A DNA stretch of 64,000 nucleotides from Epiperipatus broadwayi (GCA_028023455.1 JAQFVV010006728.1:124001-188000), one strand, 5' to 3'; counted from the first letter of the stretch, positions 22,963 through 35,604 are shown. Notes: generated from the letters alone by a model not told the origin. Program-made: numbers and translations.

Positions 22963-24859
22963 TGGTTTTTGGGATGGGGTGTAGTAAGTTAAATTTTTTG
23001 TTTTATTTTTTTTTCTTTTAAGGTAAATATAATAGTTTTATTATTTATTTAAATTATTTTTAAAGAAGAAAAATAATTAAAATTGGAGTTTTCTTTTTAT
23101 TTAATAAAATAATTTATTATAATGAAGTTTTAAATTTTTTTAGGCAATATATTATTTTCAAGTGATGTTTGAGTGATGTTTGAGTATTTGATGCAGATAC
23201 AATTATTTTATTTATCGATATACTTAGTAACTTCCCCTCTACATATGAATAAAAGTGTGATGCATTTCATGTTAAACTAGCACTTACCAGGAAGCCAAGT
23301 TGCAATCTCTTATGTATATGTTGGCCATTTGTTTGTCAGGGTTTATCAAAAGTAATTTTCATCGATGTGTTATCAATGGTAGTTTATGTAAAAGTAGTTG
23401 GTAGAATAACTATGATATTTCTAACTCAAAATGAAACAATTCTATTTACTAATGAACAAGGATTTTTTTCCAGTTAAGAAATCAATCCAGAAAAAAAAAA
23501 GTTCTCTACAATTAATTATGGTCCACTACTCAGAGTAATGTTTTATTATTCATTCAATTGCCAATGTATATTAAAACAAAAATTATTAGTTTTATTTTCC
23601 TACATGATTTAATGCAATATTAGGATAGCAGAAGGTAGAGCTTAACATCCTTAAATGGTAGTCTTAACTCTGATAGTTCAAGTACTCAAACTTTTTATCA
23701 TAGCAATAAATATTTTGAATATTTTTTATTTATTATTTTTGGCTCAATTCTAATATTTACTTACAATTTTTCCCATAGTTATTATTTTCTAAATATTTTT
23801 ATAGTTATCATTGTGTTTAAGCAAATTGTCTATTATATGTTATTAATATTATAATGTATAACTTTTCTGATTTATTAAAAAATATATTTTTAGACAATGA
23901 TGAAATTAATACATCATTTTATTATAGAATATTATTATTTACATTTTGTATTAATAGTAGATATTTGGGCAATATCATATATATACTTTTTAGAAATAGT
24001 TTATGACATCTAGAGCTATAAGAACTCTGTCTAAAGTGAAATATTTGATCAACTACTTATCTTTTTCTTAATGCAATTTATTCTAATTTCTTAAGTATAA
24101 TTCATAAAATAAAAGTTTTAATCTATTTTAACAATACTTTATAAAAATAGGAGACAATATGCTATCATAATGTAACTGACATTACCATAACAATTAAAAT
24201 GTAACACGATTTCTGGGAAACGGAGAAAAAAAGGTGCTATAATATTTAAATAAAAAATAAATATAGCTTCTTTAAATTATTCAACATATCATTTTTTCTT
24301 CTTCAACATATAAAGAACAAAGAAGGTAATGTGCAACAAGCTTTTATTATCTTCGAATCAATTAAAATGAACCCTTAAACCGCTAATTATATTATTGGTT
24401 GTATGAGGTAAAAATCAAATCTTTTAATTGCCCAATTCACAAACTGAAGACAAAGCCTATTGTTAAAACATATTCGCCTATAATATTAAATTCAACTCAG
24501 ATACGTTTATAAAAAGTATATTACTAATTTTTCAGGTTATGAAGAGAACGAAAGTTCTTTCAAAAATAAATTGCTATTTATTTATTCTAAAATATTCAAT
24601 TTCGGCAACATAAAAACTATAATATAAACAAAAAGGTCGACTTTTACGTTATAGAAAAGTAAATATTTCTTTTTACTAAATCTTAAATATTTTTACTAAA
24701 ATCTTCAATATTTTTCGAAAATAATTTTGTTTTTTTAGTATTCTCTCTGAAAATAATTTGTAATTTCTCAAAATATTCTTTTATAATAATTTAAATCATA
24801 TTCGAAATGAAAATCTCAGCGTTTTTCTTTATTTTCTTTGATCAGGTGGTTTCTTTGTT
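22963..24859. other. AT-rich sequence, nothing recognised
   Basis: No coding resemblance or clear repeat in this stretch. Confidence 0.5.
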
Positions 24860-25115
24860 CTTTCCAGCCAATCAGAATGTCTTTTTCGGCTGAGAGCATG
24901 CTAAGAAACAATCACAACTAATATTCTTTCTTTGTTTAGGTTTAAATGCGTTTTTTTTTATTTTTTACTTGTAAAATAATTCAGAAGAGGGCACCATCTT
25001 ACAGAACTTTTAAAAACCTATTCAATACCTCTCAAACGAATATTTTAGCATAAGAACTGGCAGAGTTAGAGTGACGTCAGATGTCGACGAGGAGCTTCGT
25101 AAGAGGCGGGAAAAG
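24860..25115. promoter_or_regulatory. Candidate promoter-like island (CCAAT, CRE, E2F-like motifs)
   Basis: The stretch is less AT-rich than its surroundings. It has AGCCAATCAGAA at 24867 (CCAAT box), GTGACGTCAG at 25072 (full CRE palindrome) and GGCGGGAAA at 25105 (E2F-type). No exon is recognised on either side. Direction and function are inferred from motifs only. Confidence 0.3.
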
Positions 25116-25766
25116 GGTTAAAATGCTGAAAATTTCAGCGTTCAACCTTCTTAATAACTCCTGAACAATAACACCATTCGATTATTACCTTTTCTATTGT
25201 TAGCACACATTTGTTGATCAATAATTGGATGGTTAGATAAGTTAGCTAGAAAGCAGCTTTACAAGCATAATCTTAAGATTATTTGAAAATATTCAGCTGC
25301 ATAAAAAATGTTCAATTTTTCTTTTTCAAATATCAGTAATAGGCAAATGCAAACCAATAAGCCATGGAGTTCTTCTAAGTATAACATGTAAAATAACAAA
25401 AACTGCAGTAAAAAAAAATAAGTTCACTATTGAAACAAAATAGAAATTAACACAAATAAAGACCAATTTAAAATTATGGCATCGGGAATTTAAAATTTGA
25501 AATTGCGCTACTGGACATGCAGATAAAATAATCAATCACATTTAAAAAAAAAAAAAATATGCTGAATAATAACAGAAAAAAACATTTGCACTATATCTTT
25601 TAATTTTTTGTGCTTTCTTCTTCGATTTCAGTGCTTTTCAGCACAATAATCGAATGGATGATTTTAGAACTAACTGATGATTTTTTAATCTATTTTCTGT
25701 TCATTAAAATTTCAAACAATTCTTTAATTGAATGATCTTGTGTTTAATCTACAAGTAAATATATAG

Positions 25767-25768
<2 letters not shown>
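25116..25768. other. AT-rich sequence, nothing recognised
   Basis: No supported feature between the promoter-like island and the microsatellite. Confidence 0.5.
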
Positions 25769-25807
<39 letters not shown>

Positions 25808-25863
25808 GTTGTTGTTGTTGTTATTATCATCATCATCATCATCATCAATATTATTATTATTAT
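25769..25863. repeat. Compound trinucleotide microsatellite
   Basis: (TTA)n, then (TTG)4, then (ATC)7, then (ATT)n in one uninterrupted run. Confidence 0.95.
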
Positions 25864-26040
25864 ATGCTAATGAAGTTGTTTATCATTGTTAATGCATATT
25901 AAGTGCATAAACAGTTAAGGAAAATGTTTTTGCCTTAGCAAAGTAATAGAATGACAGATTCAGAAATAAAGGTTTCTTAATGAAAGCTCAAAAATGATTT
26001 CTGATAGTTGTAAGGCTCAGATTATTTAATAGTTTTTATA

Positions 26041-26127
26041 GGGGGGGGGGAGATACTGATAATTAAAGTTCTGTATTCTTATGTATTTTTTGTATATTTT
26101 AAATTCCCCCCCCCCCAAAAAAAAAAA
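26041..26127. repeat. G10 and C12-A11 homopolymer tracts
   Basis: Ten G at 26041-26050 and a run of about 12 C followed by A's at 26106-26127. They are complementary and 55 bp apart. Prone to slippage and sequencing error. Confidence 0.8.
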
Positions 26128-26595
26128 TGCACATAAATTGTAGTGGCATTGAGTGACTGTGGAATTACTGAATCTATGGTAAATTCTTAAAAAAGCATAC
26201 AAAACTTTTATTGATTTGTTTATAGTGGAGTATGCTCACATCAGTTATTCTTTCATAGCAGCATTTTAAGATTGGGCTTTGTATCATTTAAATTATAAAT
26301 AATAATTTGTGATTCAAAGAACTAACTTGTTAAATTAGCATTGATATGAAGGAAGACATCATTTGCAACTTTATTAAAATGTCTCTATTAAACTTAGCTC
26401 TGATTTATTACTATGATATATGCTGTCAGAGTTTATTTCTCCATAAATTAGAATTGTACATAAAATAATAAACATAATATAGACAACATGACAAAAGAAC
26501 ACAATTTTAATATTAACAAATAATCAATGATACATAAATATATCTTTTATTTTTTATGCTTACACAATCTGTTAAAACAATACCAAGTCCTTTTA

Positions 26596-27100
26596 TACAA
26601 TATTGCAAACTAGAGCAAGCCATAGTAATCAATAGATGCTAGAAGGTTAGTGTGCTATAATTCCTATTTCATGCATATGACAATATTATATGGAAATAGT
26701 TGCTACTTTGTTATTAGTCAATATAAAGAGAAGAAATGATGATCATGTGACATTATAGTGATTTAATATCAATCCTAGCCAAAGAATGTTAGTGACTATG
26801 GTTATTAAAAACCAAAGACACTAAAATAAATAGATATTGAACTGGTTCAAATCTTCTCAGTTTGGTCTCATAGCTTTATGATTAACAAAAAAGTTAAAAA
26901 ACACTGCTGGAGGGATGCATTAAATCCAAAGATCTAGATGCAGTGCTCTTAGATACAAGAGTTCTCACTGATGAAAGTAATAAAATAGGAACTAGTCTGG
27001 TGATAGTGGTTAAGCAGACATTTGATAAGAATGTGATGCACTAACCTTCTTACATTCATTGATTAATGTGGCCTACACTAGGTGGCAATATTGTATAGAG
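26596..27100. mobile_element. Degenerate fold-back element of the hammerhead family
   Basis: The left arm TACAATATTGC...AGAAGGTTAGTG (26596-26652) is inverted at about 27042-27100. The core contains GGTTATTAAAAACCAAAGACAC (26797-26821), the same block as at 4036-4060 and 4455-4480 in the palindromic element, and a degenerate hammerhead. Older and more diverged than the 3.7-4.8 kb copy. Confidence 0.65.
26962..27003 (+). ncRNA. Degenerate hammerhead-like motif
   Basis: The plus strand has UUCUCA, CUGAUGA, a poorly paired stem II region, GGAACUAGU, C17, UGGUGA. The GAA core and stem I are damaged, so it is predicted inactive. Confidence 0.45.
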
Positions 27101-29053
27101 AAAGTTGCTACTGTGTATAAATCCATCTGGTTGATTTAATGCAATAGCATTATTTTCTATGTGAAATAAAAAATTCTAAATTTAGGTAGGTAATTGGAAC
27201 TGAGTATTCAATTTATTATTTAAATGCTCAAACATCACATGACTTTTGAGAAATTCATTAGCATTTACTATGCATCATTAGGGGCAAATAGAAAGGGTTA
27301 ATTCCAATTATAGTAATAGATTTAGTACATTTTTGCAACTACATTACATTAGTTATGCATATTACAGCTATATTACAGTTAATGAGCAGAAGATTCTAAA
27401 ATATTATTAGTAATGTCTCAAATAACCCATACTAAGCATTTTTAATATAAATTACAAAATTGTGTATCAAACAAAATTACAACTAGCATCATACAATCAT
27501 AATATTGTAGTTGTAAATATATTTATATTTAGTTGTTGCCAAGAAGAAGATTGAAGTTATTAGATAACAGTATATTATTAATAAATTATAATACTCAATT
27601 ATTGTCTACCAACCTCTTAATATAATTCAACTTATTATTTTTTGAAAACATATCACAAACATTTGTATCATTAGATTCTAATCTACTAAATGCTTTAGAT
27701 TATGTAATAAATAATTTTATTTAATGTTATTTATTTACATATTTTTAAAATTAGTTTTATAGTATATGCCATTACTGAAATCTCATTTTAAAAGTTTTTA
27801 ATGTATTATTTGTGACTAATACCATTATATACATATGTATTTTTACTATTAAGCTATAGAGTTGGGCATTTGTTAAGTTCTCAGATTAAAAATAGATCAA
27901 TAAATATTAGAAAACAATGTATAATGATCAAATGATATCATTAATAGTTAATTTAGCATTGCTTATCACTTTCTATAAGTTAATTTAGCATCTGAAATTT
28001 AAGGCTCTAACTACAAAATCATAAAGCCCTGAATTGAATATTATTATATGATTATGTATAGCACTATTAATATAACAAATAATAATTTATATTCTTTTTT
28101 AATAGAGGCGAAATTATATAATTGTCATTATGTGCAAGAAGAAAACTGCAAAAAATAGTTTGTTTAGAACATGCATGGTGATAAGAGGGTGCAATGTGAA
28201 TTTTTGTGCTTACATTGTACTTGTTTTAAATATATTAATCTATCAAAATTTTATTATTTTTATATATTTAATCCGAACTTTGAATTGCAATATAGGTGCA
28301 AGTACTAATAATGATATCAGCCTAAATATCAATTTGTATTGATTTAAAAGAAGGGAATGAATGAATTTTTATAACAAGTACATATTTTTCTATTTTTTAA
28401 ATGTATCTGTATGAATCTCATAAATAAATATTTTCCTTTTTTATCCTTTAACAGCAGACATTCTTATAAATATATATGTATACATAGATAGAAAACATTC
28501 AAGATTCCTGTAATTCAGAAATCTATAATATTTAGCAAAATTTTAAAGACAATCCTTAATAACTGCCAAATTATTATCTTTATATAAGTTACAATTTACT
28601 TAAATAATATTTTTTGTTTACTTTTGGAAGATATTTGCATCAAAGAATAATAAACATTGTACACTAAGTAGTTGAAAAGTATATTTTGAAGATAAGGTAA
28701 AAAATTTGGTAATTATCTATAAATTAATAAATTGAATTGCAGTGAGATGTCTACATTATTTTTTTTTATCGTAGTCCAACAGATTTATTTAATCCAGGAA
28801 TCAATACCATAATTTTTTTTTCAAAAGTGATTATTTCTCATTTCTAAGTAAAAGTGAAAGATACTGAAGGCGAACACGCTGCTTTCAAAGTCTTCTTTAT
28901 ATTTAAAATGATTACATTGAATTACTACAGAAAAAGCAAAGGAATCACTAAATAATCTTATCTGCATTTTAAACAAAGAAGTAATAAAAAGGAGATTAAT
29001 CAGTTCAATAAATTGTTTGCTTTGGTAACTGTGATAGAAAAATGTTTAATAAG
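27101..29053. other. AT-rich sequence, nothing recognised
   Basis: No supported gene or element. Confidence 0.5.
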
Positions 29054-29309
29054 TGATTAAACTTATTACACAGAGGCTAACTCTCTATACAGTAGTACCA
29101 CCAGTGCAAACCAGAATAATCAATGGATTCAAGAAGGTTTGTGCATAAAATCTTAGTGCCTAGTCATCCAGTATCCACAGACTAGTTTCTGATTACTCCG
29201 GCTTGCACTGGTGGTGCTACTGTATGGAGAGTTAACCTCTCTGTAAACAGCTTATGTAAACATAAGAAATAGTGATAATGTGATGTTTAGTGGTTGATTA
29301 AACTTATTA
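29054..29309 (+). mobile_element. Short hammerhead-family element with 15-bp target duplication
   Basis: The 226-bp insert (29069-29294) is bracketed by identical TGATTAAACTTATTA at 29054-29068 and 29295-29309. It begins CACAGAGGCTAACTCTC and ends GATGTTTAGTGGT. Internal arms ACAGTAGTACCACCAGTGCA (about 29090) and TGCACTGGTGGTGCTACTGT (about 29205) are inverted. A half hammerhead (minus strand GAA-ACUAGU-C-UGUGGA, 29174-29190) remains, but its CUGAUGA half is lost. The long variable target duplication fits target-primed retrotransposition, as for Penelope-like elements. Confidence 0.75.
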
Positions 29310-30719
29310 TTAATATTAAAATATATTTAATAAAATAGGGATAAATATTTATTGTTTTAATTATTACTGTATAAAGATTTTACACTAATAGCTTTATACT
29401 GACATTAATAAAATAAATGTATATACTAGACAGAAAATATTTATAAATACAAAACTATAGATATTAAAAATTAATATTTACTTCAAATTTTTATAAAAAT
29501 TTGAATGCCTTAAAATCACAAGGTCTATAATAAGGAGTAAAAGGCTTATTGTTAAAGTATAAAGAATCTACAATTCCAAAAAAAAATATGGAATTTGGGT
29601 TCTAGAGAAAAGATATTTTATAATGTATTTGTCCACATATTTCCTATCTTTATCATTAAAAAGGACTATGAATATCAGTGTGTAACATTAATTTTTATCA
29701 TTAAAAAAACCCATGAATATCAGTCTGTAATATTAATAAATAATGTTATATCAGAAGATATTAAAACGAAGGAAATAACTTTATATCTTGATAAAATATT
29801 TAAAAGATAATGGTAAAGAAACTTTATAGACAAATAAATAATACATTTAAATTTATTTTTTTTAAAAAAATTAATAATAATTAACACATTTCATTTTTAA
29901 AACAATGAATTGGGATTTCGATCCAGAATGCTTGAATCTTGAAAGTTTTTCAGCTTGAAGGCAGTTTTAGAATTTTTCTTTCAGGTAGTTTGTTCACAGA
30001 CATCTCAATATCTATCCAATATTGATTGTAAAAATAAAAAGTACAATTATGACATGGTGTAACAGTCATCATTCATAGGCACATCAAGCTCTTAGACACA
30101 TGAAACATATTATTTATTTTTTTAAAAATAAGTTATGATTTAATTTTTTAATCAATAGATACAGAAAATAATATCTTTAAAGCTGTTATATTTTAGTTTT
30201 GATATTATTATTGAGTGCTTTTTAAAATCTAAAAAATTGTCAATTTTGTAGCATTGCGCTATCATAAATAAAGAGAATCTATTGCGACTAGAATCATTTA
30301 GCGACCAATTAACATTATCAGGATAAATACAAAAGCAATGCATAATAATAAACATATAGAAGAACCTGTGTAGAATGTTCACCTCATAACATGGTTAATT
30401 CATTTCTCTGTATTTTGAATTTAGACCAAATGAATGTTGAATTTTCTTTAAGTCATAATTTAGGTTTAAGATTTTTCATTTAAATAGATATCTCAATCAT
30501 CTAATTAGTTACTCAATAGGAATCGTCAAATGGGCTGAGTTAATTCATTGGATGTAAAAAATAAAAAAAATAATAATTGTACTATATTGCAGCCTTTACT
30601 ACTGGGAGGGAAGAGACATAGTACTACAGATGTTGAACTCATAATATATTAATTATGATAGCTTTGATGTAGATGAAATTTATGCAAAAGTTATTAGAAA
30701 ATGCCCAGTGAGCTATTTT
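29310..30719. other. AT-rich sequence, nothing recognised
   Basis: Short ORFs here show no family resemblance. Confidence 0.5.
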
Positions 30720-30844
30720 TAAACTAATACAATTCCTTCAATAAACTAAAAAATACAGAATAAACCCACTTGTTTCAAGCTAAAGTACAGATGGGTTCAT
30801 TTTGTACTTTTTCGTTTATTCAATAACGGAATTATATTAGTTTA
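30720..30844. repeat. MITE-like fold-back, 125 bp
   Basis: Arms 30720-30768 and 30792-30844 are inverted: AAACTAATA, AATTCC, AATAAAC and TAAACCCA on the left with complements on the right. The loop is 23 bp. Confidence 0.7.
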
Positions 30845-31532
30845 AATATAACTTTCTGGGAGTTTTCAGTAACTTTCGTATAAGTTTTATATATTTAGTT
30901 TTGTGAATTGAATTTTGACAGTGATAAAATATATGTAAAACAAAAAATAATATTTTTGTTCAATTGCTAATGAAAGTGTAGCTTTCCTGTTGTTAGGTAA
31001 AGCAAGATTGATTTTGATATGCATAAATAAAAACAACTGTGACTTATATGTATTCAAAAATTTTACTTTTAATAAAATAAAAAAGTGCTATTTTTTTTTT
31101 CAAACGTCACTTTGATAAGTAATTATAGCAATCTAAAAAAATAAATGACATTTACTTATTGTTAATTTGAAATAGGCAAAAAATGTCAAAGTACCATGTG
31201 GTTGGTGAAGCTCTCAGAAAAACAAAAACAAATATAGCACCAAACATTTCCAAAACTCTTCTCAACTGTATAAAACCAATAATTGATTAATTGATTTTTT
31301 GATTGAAAATTTACTTATTAAATTATAAAAATAATTGATTTTTTTTCCTACACTAAGATAAATTTTTTTAGATAAATCGATAAAACTTCAATTCTTTATT
31401 TTTTCAAATATATGTCAATAAAATAATTAAAATGGTGGAGGAAGGTAATAAATAAAAGAACATTTCTAGACTTTATAATAATTGTTAACATAGTTTTTTT
31501 TTAGAATTTTAAATCATTAATGACGCTATAAT
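30845..31532. other. AT-rich sequence, nothing recognised
   Basis: No supported feature. Confidence 0.5.
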
Positions 31533-32250
31533 CATCATCATCATCACTAAGTATAAGCAATACCACATATGAATGCACTTTAACTGCACACTATTTTTTA
31601 ATGTTATCTAACTATACTTTATGGGTCTTCCTTTTTTACTTGTCCCTTATGTAGTACCAACAATTATAGTTTTTAGTTTTGATTATTCTTTATTCTACCA
31701 ACTTGATTAAGCAATTGTAATTTCCTTTCTATAACTTTCTTTCGCAAAATTTCTCTTATTTGCATTTCTGTATAAACTTTTTTCATTCATTGTTTTCTCA
31801 ATAATTTTCTGTATCATGTTTTCTCAAATGCATAATATTATTTCGATTGAATTTTTATTGTCATTTATATTTCAAAATAGCATAATACACTAGTAAATAT
31901 ATATGCATCTAGTTAATATAATTTGGTTTGTTACTACATGTCTTTACTCTTTCACTTTTTATCCATGGTACATTTACATATTCTTGCTTTTGTTATTTTT
32001 AATTTTATGTTGTTGTTTTACATGATAATCAAAATTAGTAATGATATTGTTTCCAAAATAAAAAAATTACTACATTATTTAATACAATTTTATCAATTTT
32101 TTATTTATTTTTTGTTTCTTAACACAATAACTTACAATTTGCTGTAAAGACTTTAGCATATCTTTGTCTTCTTCAATGTTGTCTGCATATCTTATATAAT
32201 TTATTCTCATTGCCCACACTGATATTCTTTGGTAGTAATCTTTAGTCTTG
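31533..32250 (-). pseudogene. 3' part of a decayed LINE
   Basis: Read on the minus strand from 32220 downward: RINYIRYADNIEEDKDMLKS (RT motif C, YADN for YADD), later KSLYRNANKRNFAKES, then SKKGRPIKYS near 31630, and a (TGATGA)n end at 31533-31545. The GRP block followed by a TGA-repeat tail is usual at LINE C-termini. Frameshifts and stops are frequent. Subfamily not resolved. Confidence 0.6.
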
Positions 32251-32646
32251 CATATTATTTTTTCATATGTGGGAAGAAATTCTCTACATATAATAATAAC
32301 TAAGTAAATAATTGCTTAATATATATTTTAATATCTTGATTATAATCTTATCATTGGAAAAACATTAAATCATAGTAAATTGTGAAAACAAAATTTTTAT
32401 ATTTGTTTATATATATAATTTAACAGCTGATTAGAATAACCATCAGCATTCCTATATCTAAGCTTCAAACAGGTAAAACTTATTTTAGAAATCTATGCAT
32501 TTGTAAATAATTTTCTGATAATTTCCAATCTGCCTATTTATCTAATTATTGAGAAGTAATTAAATATGAAGTTGTTTTTAACTAGAAGTATATAGTCTTA
32601 GTCTTCTCCTTTACTTTCTTTGAATTTCTTCATATATTCATATATA
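32251..32646. other. AT-rich sequence, nothing recognised
   Basis: No supported feature. Confidence 0.5.
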
Positions 32647-32824
32647 TTATAATAACTCCTCTCATATACACTTTAATGCAAATAATATTTTTTCTTTATT
32701 TTTCTGACAGTTTCGACTATCCAGCAATCTTCATCAGAGCATGCTCAATTTTCTTTACCACTGTCAGGAAAATAAAGAAAAAAATTTTTTTGCATTAAAG
32801 TGTATATGAGAGGAGTTATTATAA
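32647..32824. repeat. 178-bp hairpin element with hammerhead-like core in the loop
   Basis: Arms 32647-32710 and 32761-32824 are near-perfect inverted copies over about 64 bp, including AACTCCTCTCATATACAC. The 50-bp loop holds a CUGAUGA...GAAA motif on the minus strand. Confidence 0.85.
32704..32746 (-). ncRNA. Hammerhead-like core in hairpin loop
   Basis: The minus strand has CUGAUGA, A, stem II GAUU-GCUGGAU-AGUC (4 bp), GAA, ACUGU, C17. The downstream CUGUCAG could instead pair with upstream CUGACAG as part of the hairpin. Stem I is not convincing and stem III would be one pair, so function is doubtful. Confidence 0.4.
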
Positions 32825-32904
32825 GCAATATATATTGTTTTAACTAGATGATAAAACAAGAAGGAAAACTATATAATGCTTTATTAACTGCCAGTTGATT
32901 ATCT

Positions 32905-33005
32905 TTATGATTGTTGTCTATGGGAAGATGCAACAGATATATTTGTAATGAAGTTTGGATCTCAAGATTAAAGATACAGAAGCTTATTGCTCTACCCACT
33001 GGTAA
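32905..33005 (-). mobile_element. Possible tRNA-Lys-like SINE fragment
   Basis: The minus strand has CCAGTGGGTAGAGCAATAAG, then CTTTAATCTTGAGATCC. This matches the D-arm GTGGGTAGAGC and the anticodon-arm/T-arm order of tRNA-Lys-derived SINEs. The T arm is too degraded to fold. Confidence 0.35.
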
Positions 33006-34985
33006 AACTGTTACAAATATATCAAACTATATCAGTTAACCCATCAATTAATTTCTAAAACATCAAATAACAACAACAACAAAAAAGAAAAATAGGGGAA
33101 AAATAATATGTTTAAAAATATAAACATAATATTATTTACTTAGAAAATAATAGATGAAATATAATTGGTTAAAAAACATTTAACTAATTTATTTTGGAAA
33201 AAAACCAAAGTAAGTTTTTTTTGGAAAATGTATAGAAAGTGTAAATAAGAAAATAGTAATATAGTTGAAAACATAAAAATAATACTATTTATTTATAAAA
33301 TAATCATAGAATTAATAATATATATTTCATAACAAATAATGATTGAAAAATAAAAAAACATATTAAAACATGAGAATAGTTGTCTCCGTATGTAGTGTAA
33401 TTCATTAAGTGGATAATATTTAGTCTAATGAATGACTAATAAAATTAGTAATTTCTTCATATAAATTATGTTTGGAAAGTGTAATCATGATTAAAAATAA
33501 AGCTTCTGGTGAATGATAGTTGAATTATGGAAATTTCTGGTATTTGAATTTTCATGAGCCTGCCATTCATCATAAGGTATCACAGAACTAGATTTCCATT
33601 TCCTTTCAATAATAGAAAGCAAAGTAATTATGTTTTGTCATGCCTAAAAATGTACTATTAATCAGGATCTTGCATCAAACACTGTCAAATGAGTCTCAGT
33701 GCTTAAATTTGTGTAAATCAACCATTTAGGGAAATGATTCACAGAACCAGTTGCACATTCTCTTTTAAAAATGAGAAGCAGAATAGATTTTAATTGTTGT
33801 GGCACATAGAAATACTTGTAATTCAAATCTTGATTTAAGAACTGTTATGAGATTTAATACCAAATGTCATCCTGTAATGCAGCATGAATATAGTGATAGT
33901 CCAGATATACCTACAACTTATTTAAATACATTTTTGTTTAATACAAATATTTTTTTTCTATTTTATAGATTTGAAAATTTGTGTACGTTATATTTATTAC
34001 TGTCAGTAACTATATGGAGATAAAAATTTGTTTTAAATTTAACTTTTTTCTAGAATTGTGTTTTCTGTTATTGGTATTATAATTTCTTTTTGAAATTTTA
34101 TTTTCAATAAATAATATTATCTTCATGTTTTCAAATGTTATTTATTGTACAATCATTGTTAGTTTACAAAAATATATTAATTTCAGGTTGTTTCCTAAAA
34201 AAAAAAAAATACATTATTTGCTTATTTTTAAAATTTAATAGATTTTTCTATTTTTTTATGTTTATGAAGCTTTAAAGAAAAAAATGAAGCTTATCAATCA
34301 ACTTATCCCAATATACTTTGGTACTTGTATTATTAAAGATAAAAACACAAATGGAATGAATATCAAAATATATATCATGTGATAAATGTCACGTTACCAG
34401 CAGATCATAGTATGTTTCATCAGTTTTTCTTTTAACGAAAATTATTATTGTTCACTTTCAAAAAATTAATTCAAAATTTTTCAGTGAATATGCACCAAAA
34501 ATATAGCGTAACGTCTTTTTAATTTGCAAATAAAAATATTTGCCATCGCATGTAATAGAAGTCTGAAACATTAAATTTCTAGAATTTTTGTTCACCAGGA
34601 ATAATATATTCCATAAAAATTATATAAAAACTCAATTTATTTGAAAAAAAGCCAAATTCTTATAGTATATTAATTGCATTTCATTTAATTAGAATAATAA
34701 TAAACTAAAACTGTGATATATATATATATATATATTATAATTGAAATAATATTTTTATATAAACAACAACAAATACCAACATCCACAACTCATTTTTCAC
34801 AAATACTTTTATAAATTTTAATTTCTTTATCCATATTTCCTTCAATAAATTTTTATTTTTTTTCATATCAAAACAAAACCATTTTTATTTCTTTACATTC
34901 CATCTTCTACTTAAACACAAATTTATATATCAATTTTTTATTTATTTTTTATTATATACATATCATATATACTATATATATATTA

Positions 34986-35020
<35 letters not shown>
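33006..35020. other. AT-rich sequence with (AT)n tracts
   Basis: TA-repeat tracts at about 34717-34735 and 34990-35020. No gene or element recognised. Confidence 0.5.
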
Positions 35021-35024
<4 letters not shown>

Positions 35025-35140
35025 TTCCAACCAGTCACCACCTAAACATTCACAGTAAATATAGTAATCAATATTTCTCACTGCTGTCAAGGCAACCTTC
35101 TCACCTTTTTAATAGCAAGAATAGAAATCCATTCTTACTA
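35021..35140 (+). repeat. 120-bp direct repeat, copy 1
   Basis: Begins TAGATTCCAACCAGTCACC and is repeated with about four differences at 35380-35499 (spacing 359 bp). It could be a tandem unit or a terminal repeat of a small element. Confidence 0.9.
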
Positions 35141-35379
35141 ATGGTCTATTGAATATATATGGACACTTAAAGATTGCAACTTGACTACAGAGTATAAAAT
35201 ATTGTTACAATGAAGTTTAAATAAATCTCTTTAAACATAAATAAACATGTCACTATAATGCAGACTAATAAATAGTCATCTATAACATTACTTAATGCAA
35301 TACTTTTAAATTGCCCATGTATTATTTAGAAATAATAAGAGAAATAGTGCCTAAAGCTAATCTGGGATAATGATGTAAT

Positions 35380-35499
35380 TAGATTCCAACCAGTCACCAC
35401 CTAAACATTCACAGTAAATATAGTAATCAATATTTCTCCCTGCTGTCAAGGCAACATTCTCACCTTTTTAATAGCAAGAATGGAAATCCATTCTTACTA
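35380..35499 (+). repeat. 120-bp direct repeat, copy 2
   Basis: Second copy of the 35021 repeat. A hairpin with a hammerhead-like core follows 5 bp downstream; copy 1 is not followed by it. Confidence 0.9.
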
Positions 35500-35503
35500 T
35501 ATA

Positions 35504-35604
35504 ACTTCTCTATAAAACTGCTTTAATATTTCAACCAACAGACTGGTTTTCATCAGAAAGCACAGTCTGCTGGTTGAAATATTAAAGCAGTCTTATAGAG
35601 AAGT
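35504..35604. repeat. 101-bp hairpin with hammerhead-like core
   Basis: Arms 35504-35544 and 35564-35604 are inverted with few mismatches (CTTTAATATTTCAACCA and complement). The loop is 19 nt. Confidence 0.85.
35519..35562 (-). ncRNA. Hammerhead-like motif in hairpin
   Basis: The minus strand has stem I UGCUUU/AAAGCA (6 bp, perfect), CUGAUGA, stem II AACC-AGUCUGUU-GGUU with one bulged A, GAA, then AUAUU. Stem III could be no more than 1 bp. The total is 44 nt, but the same bases also pair in the larger hairpin, so it may be coincidental. Confidence 0.4.

Noticed and set aside
22786-22965. CCCTAACC as telomeric repeat
   Set aside because: It is a single occurrence at each end of a fold-back, not a tandem array.
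25670-25710. CTGATGA at 25675 as another hammerhead
   Set aside because: It is followed by a T-run; no stem II, GAAA or stem I pairing.
26041-26127. G-quadruplex or designed hairpin from the G10/C12 tracts
   Set aside because: A single homopolymer G run is not a four-tract quadruplex, and the tracts look like slippage-prone simple sequence.
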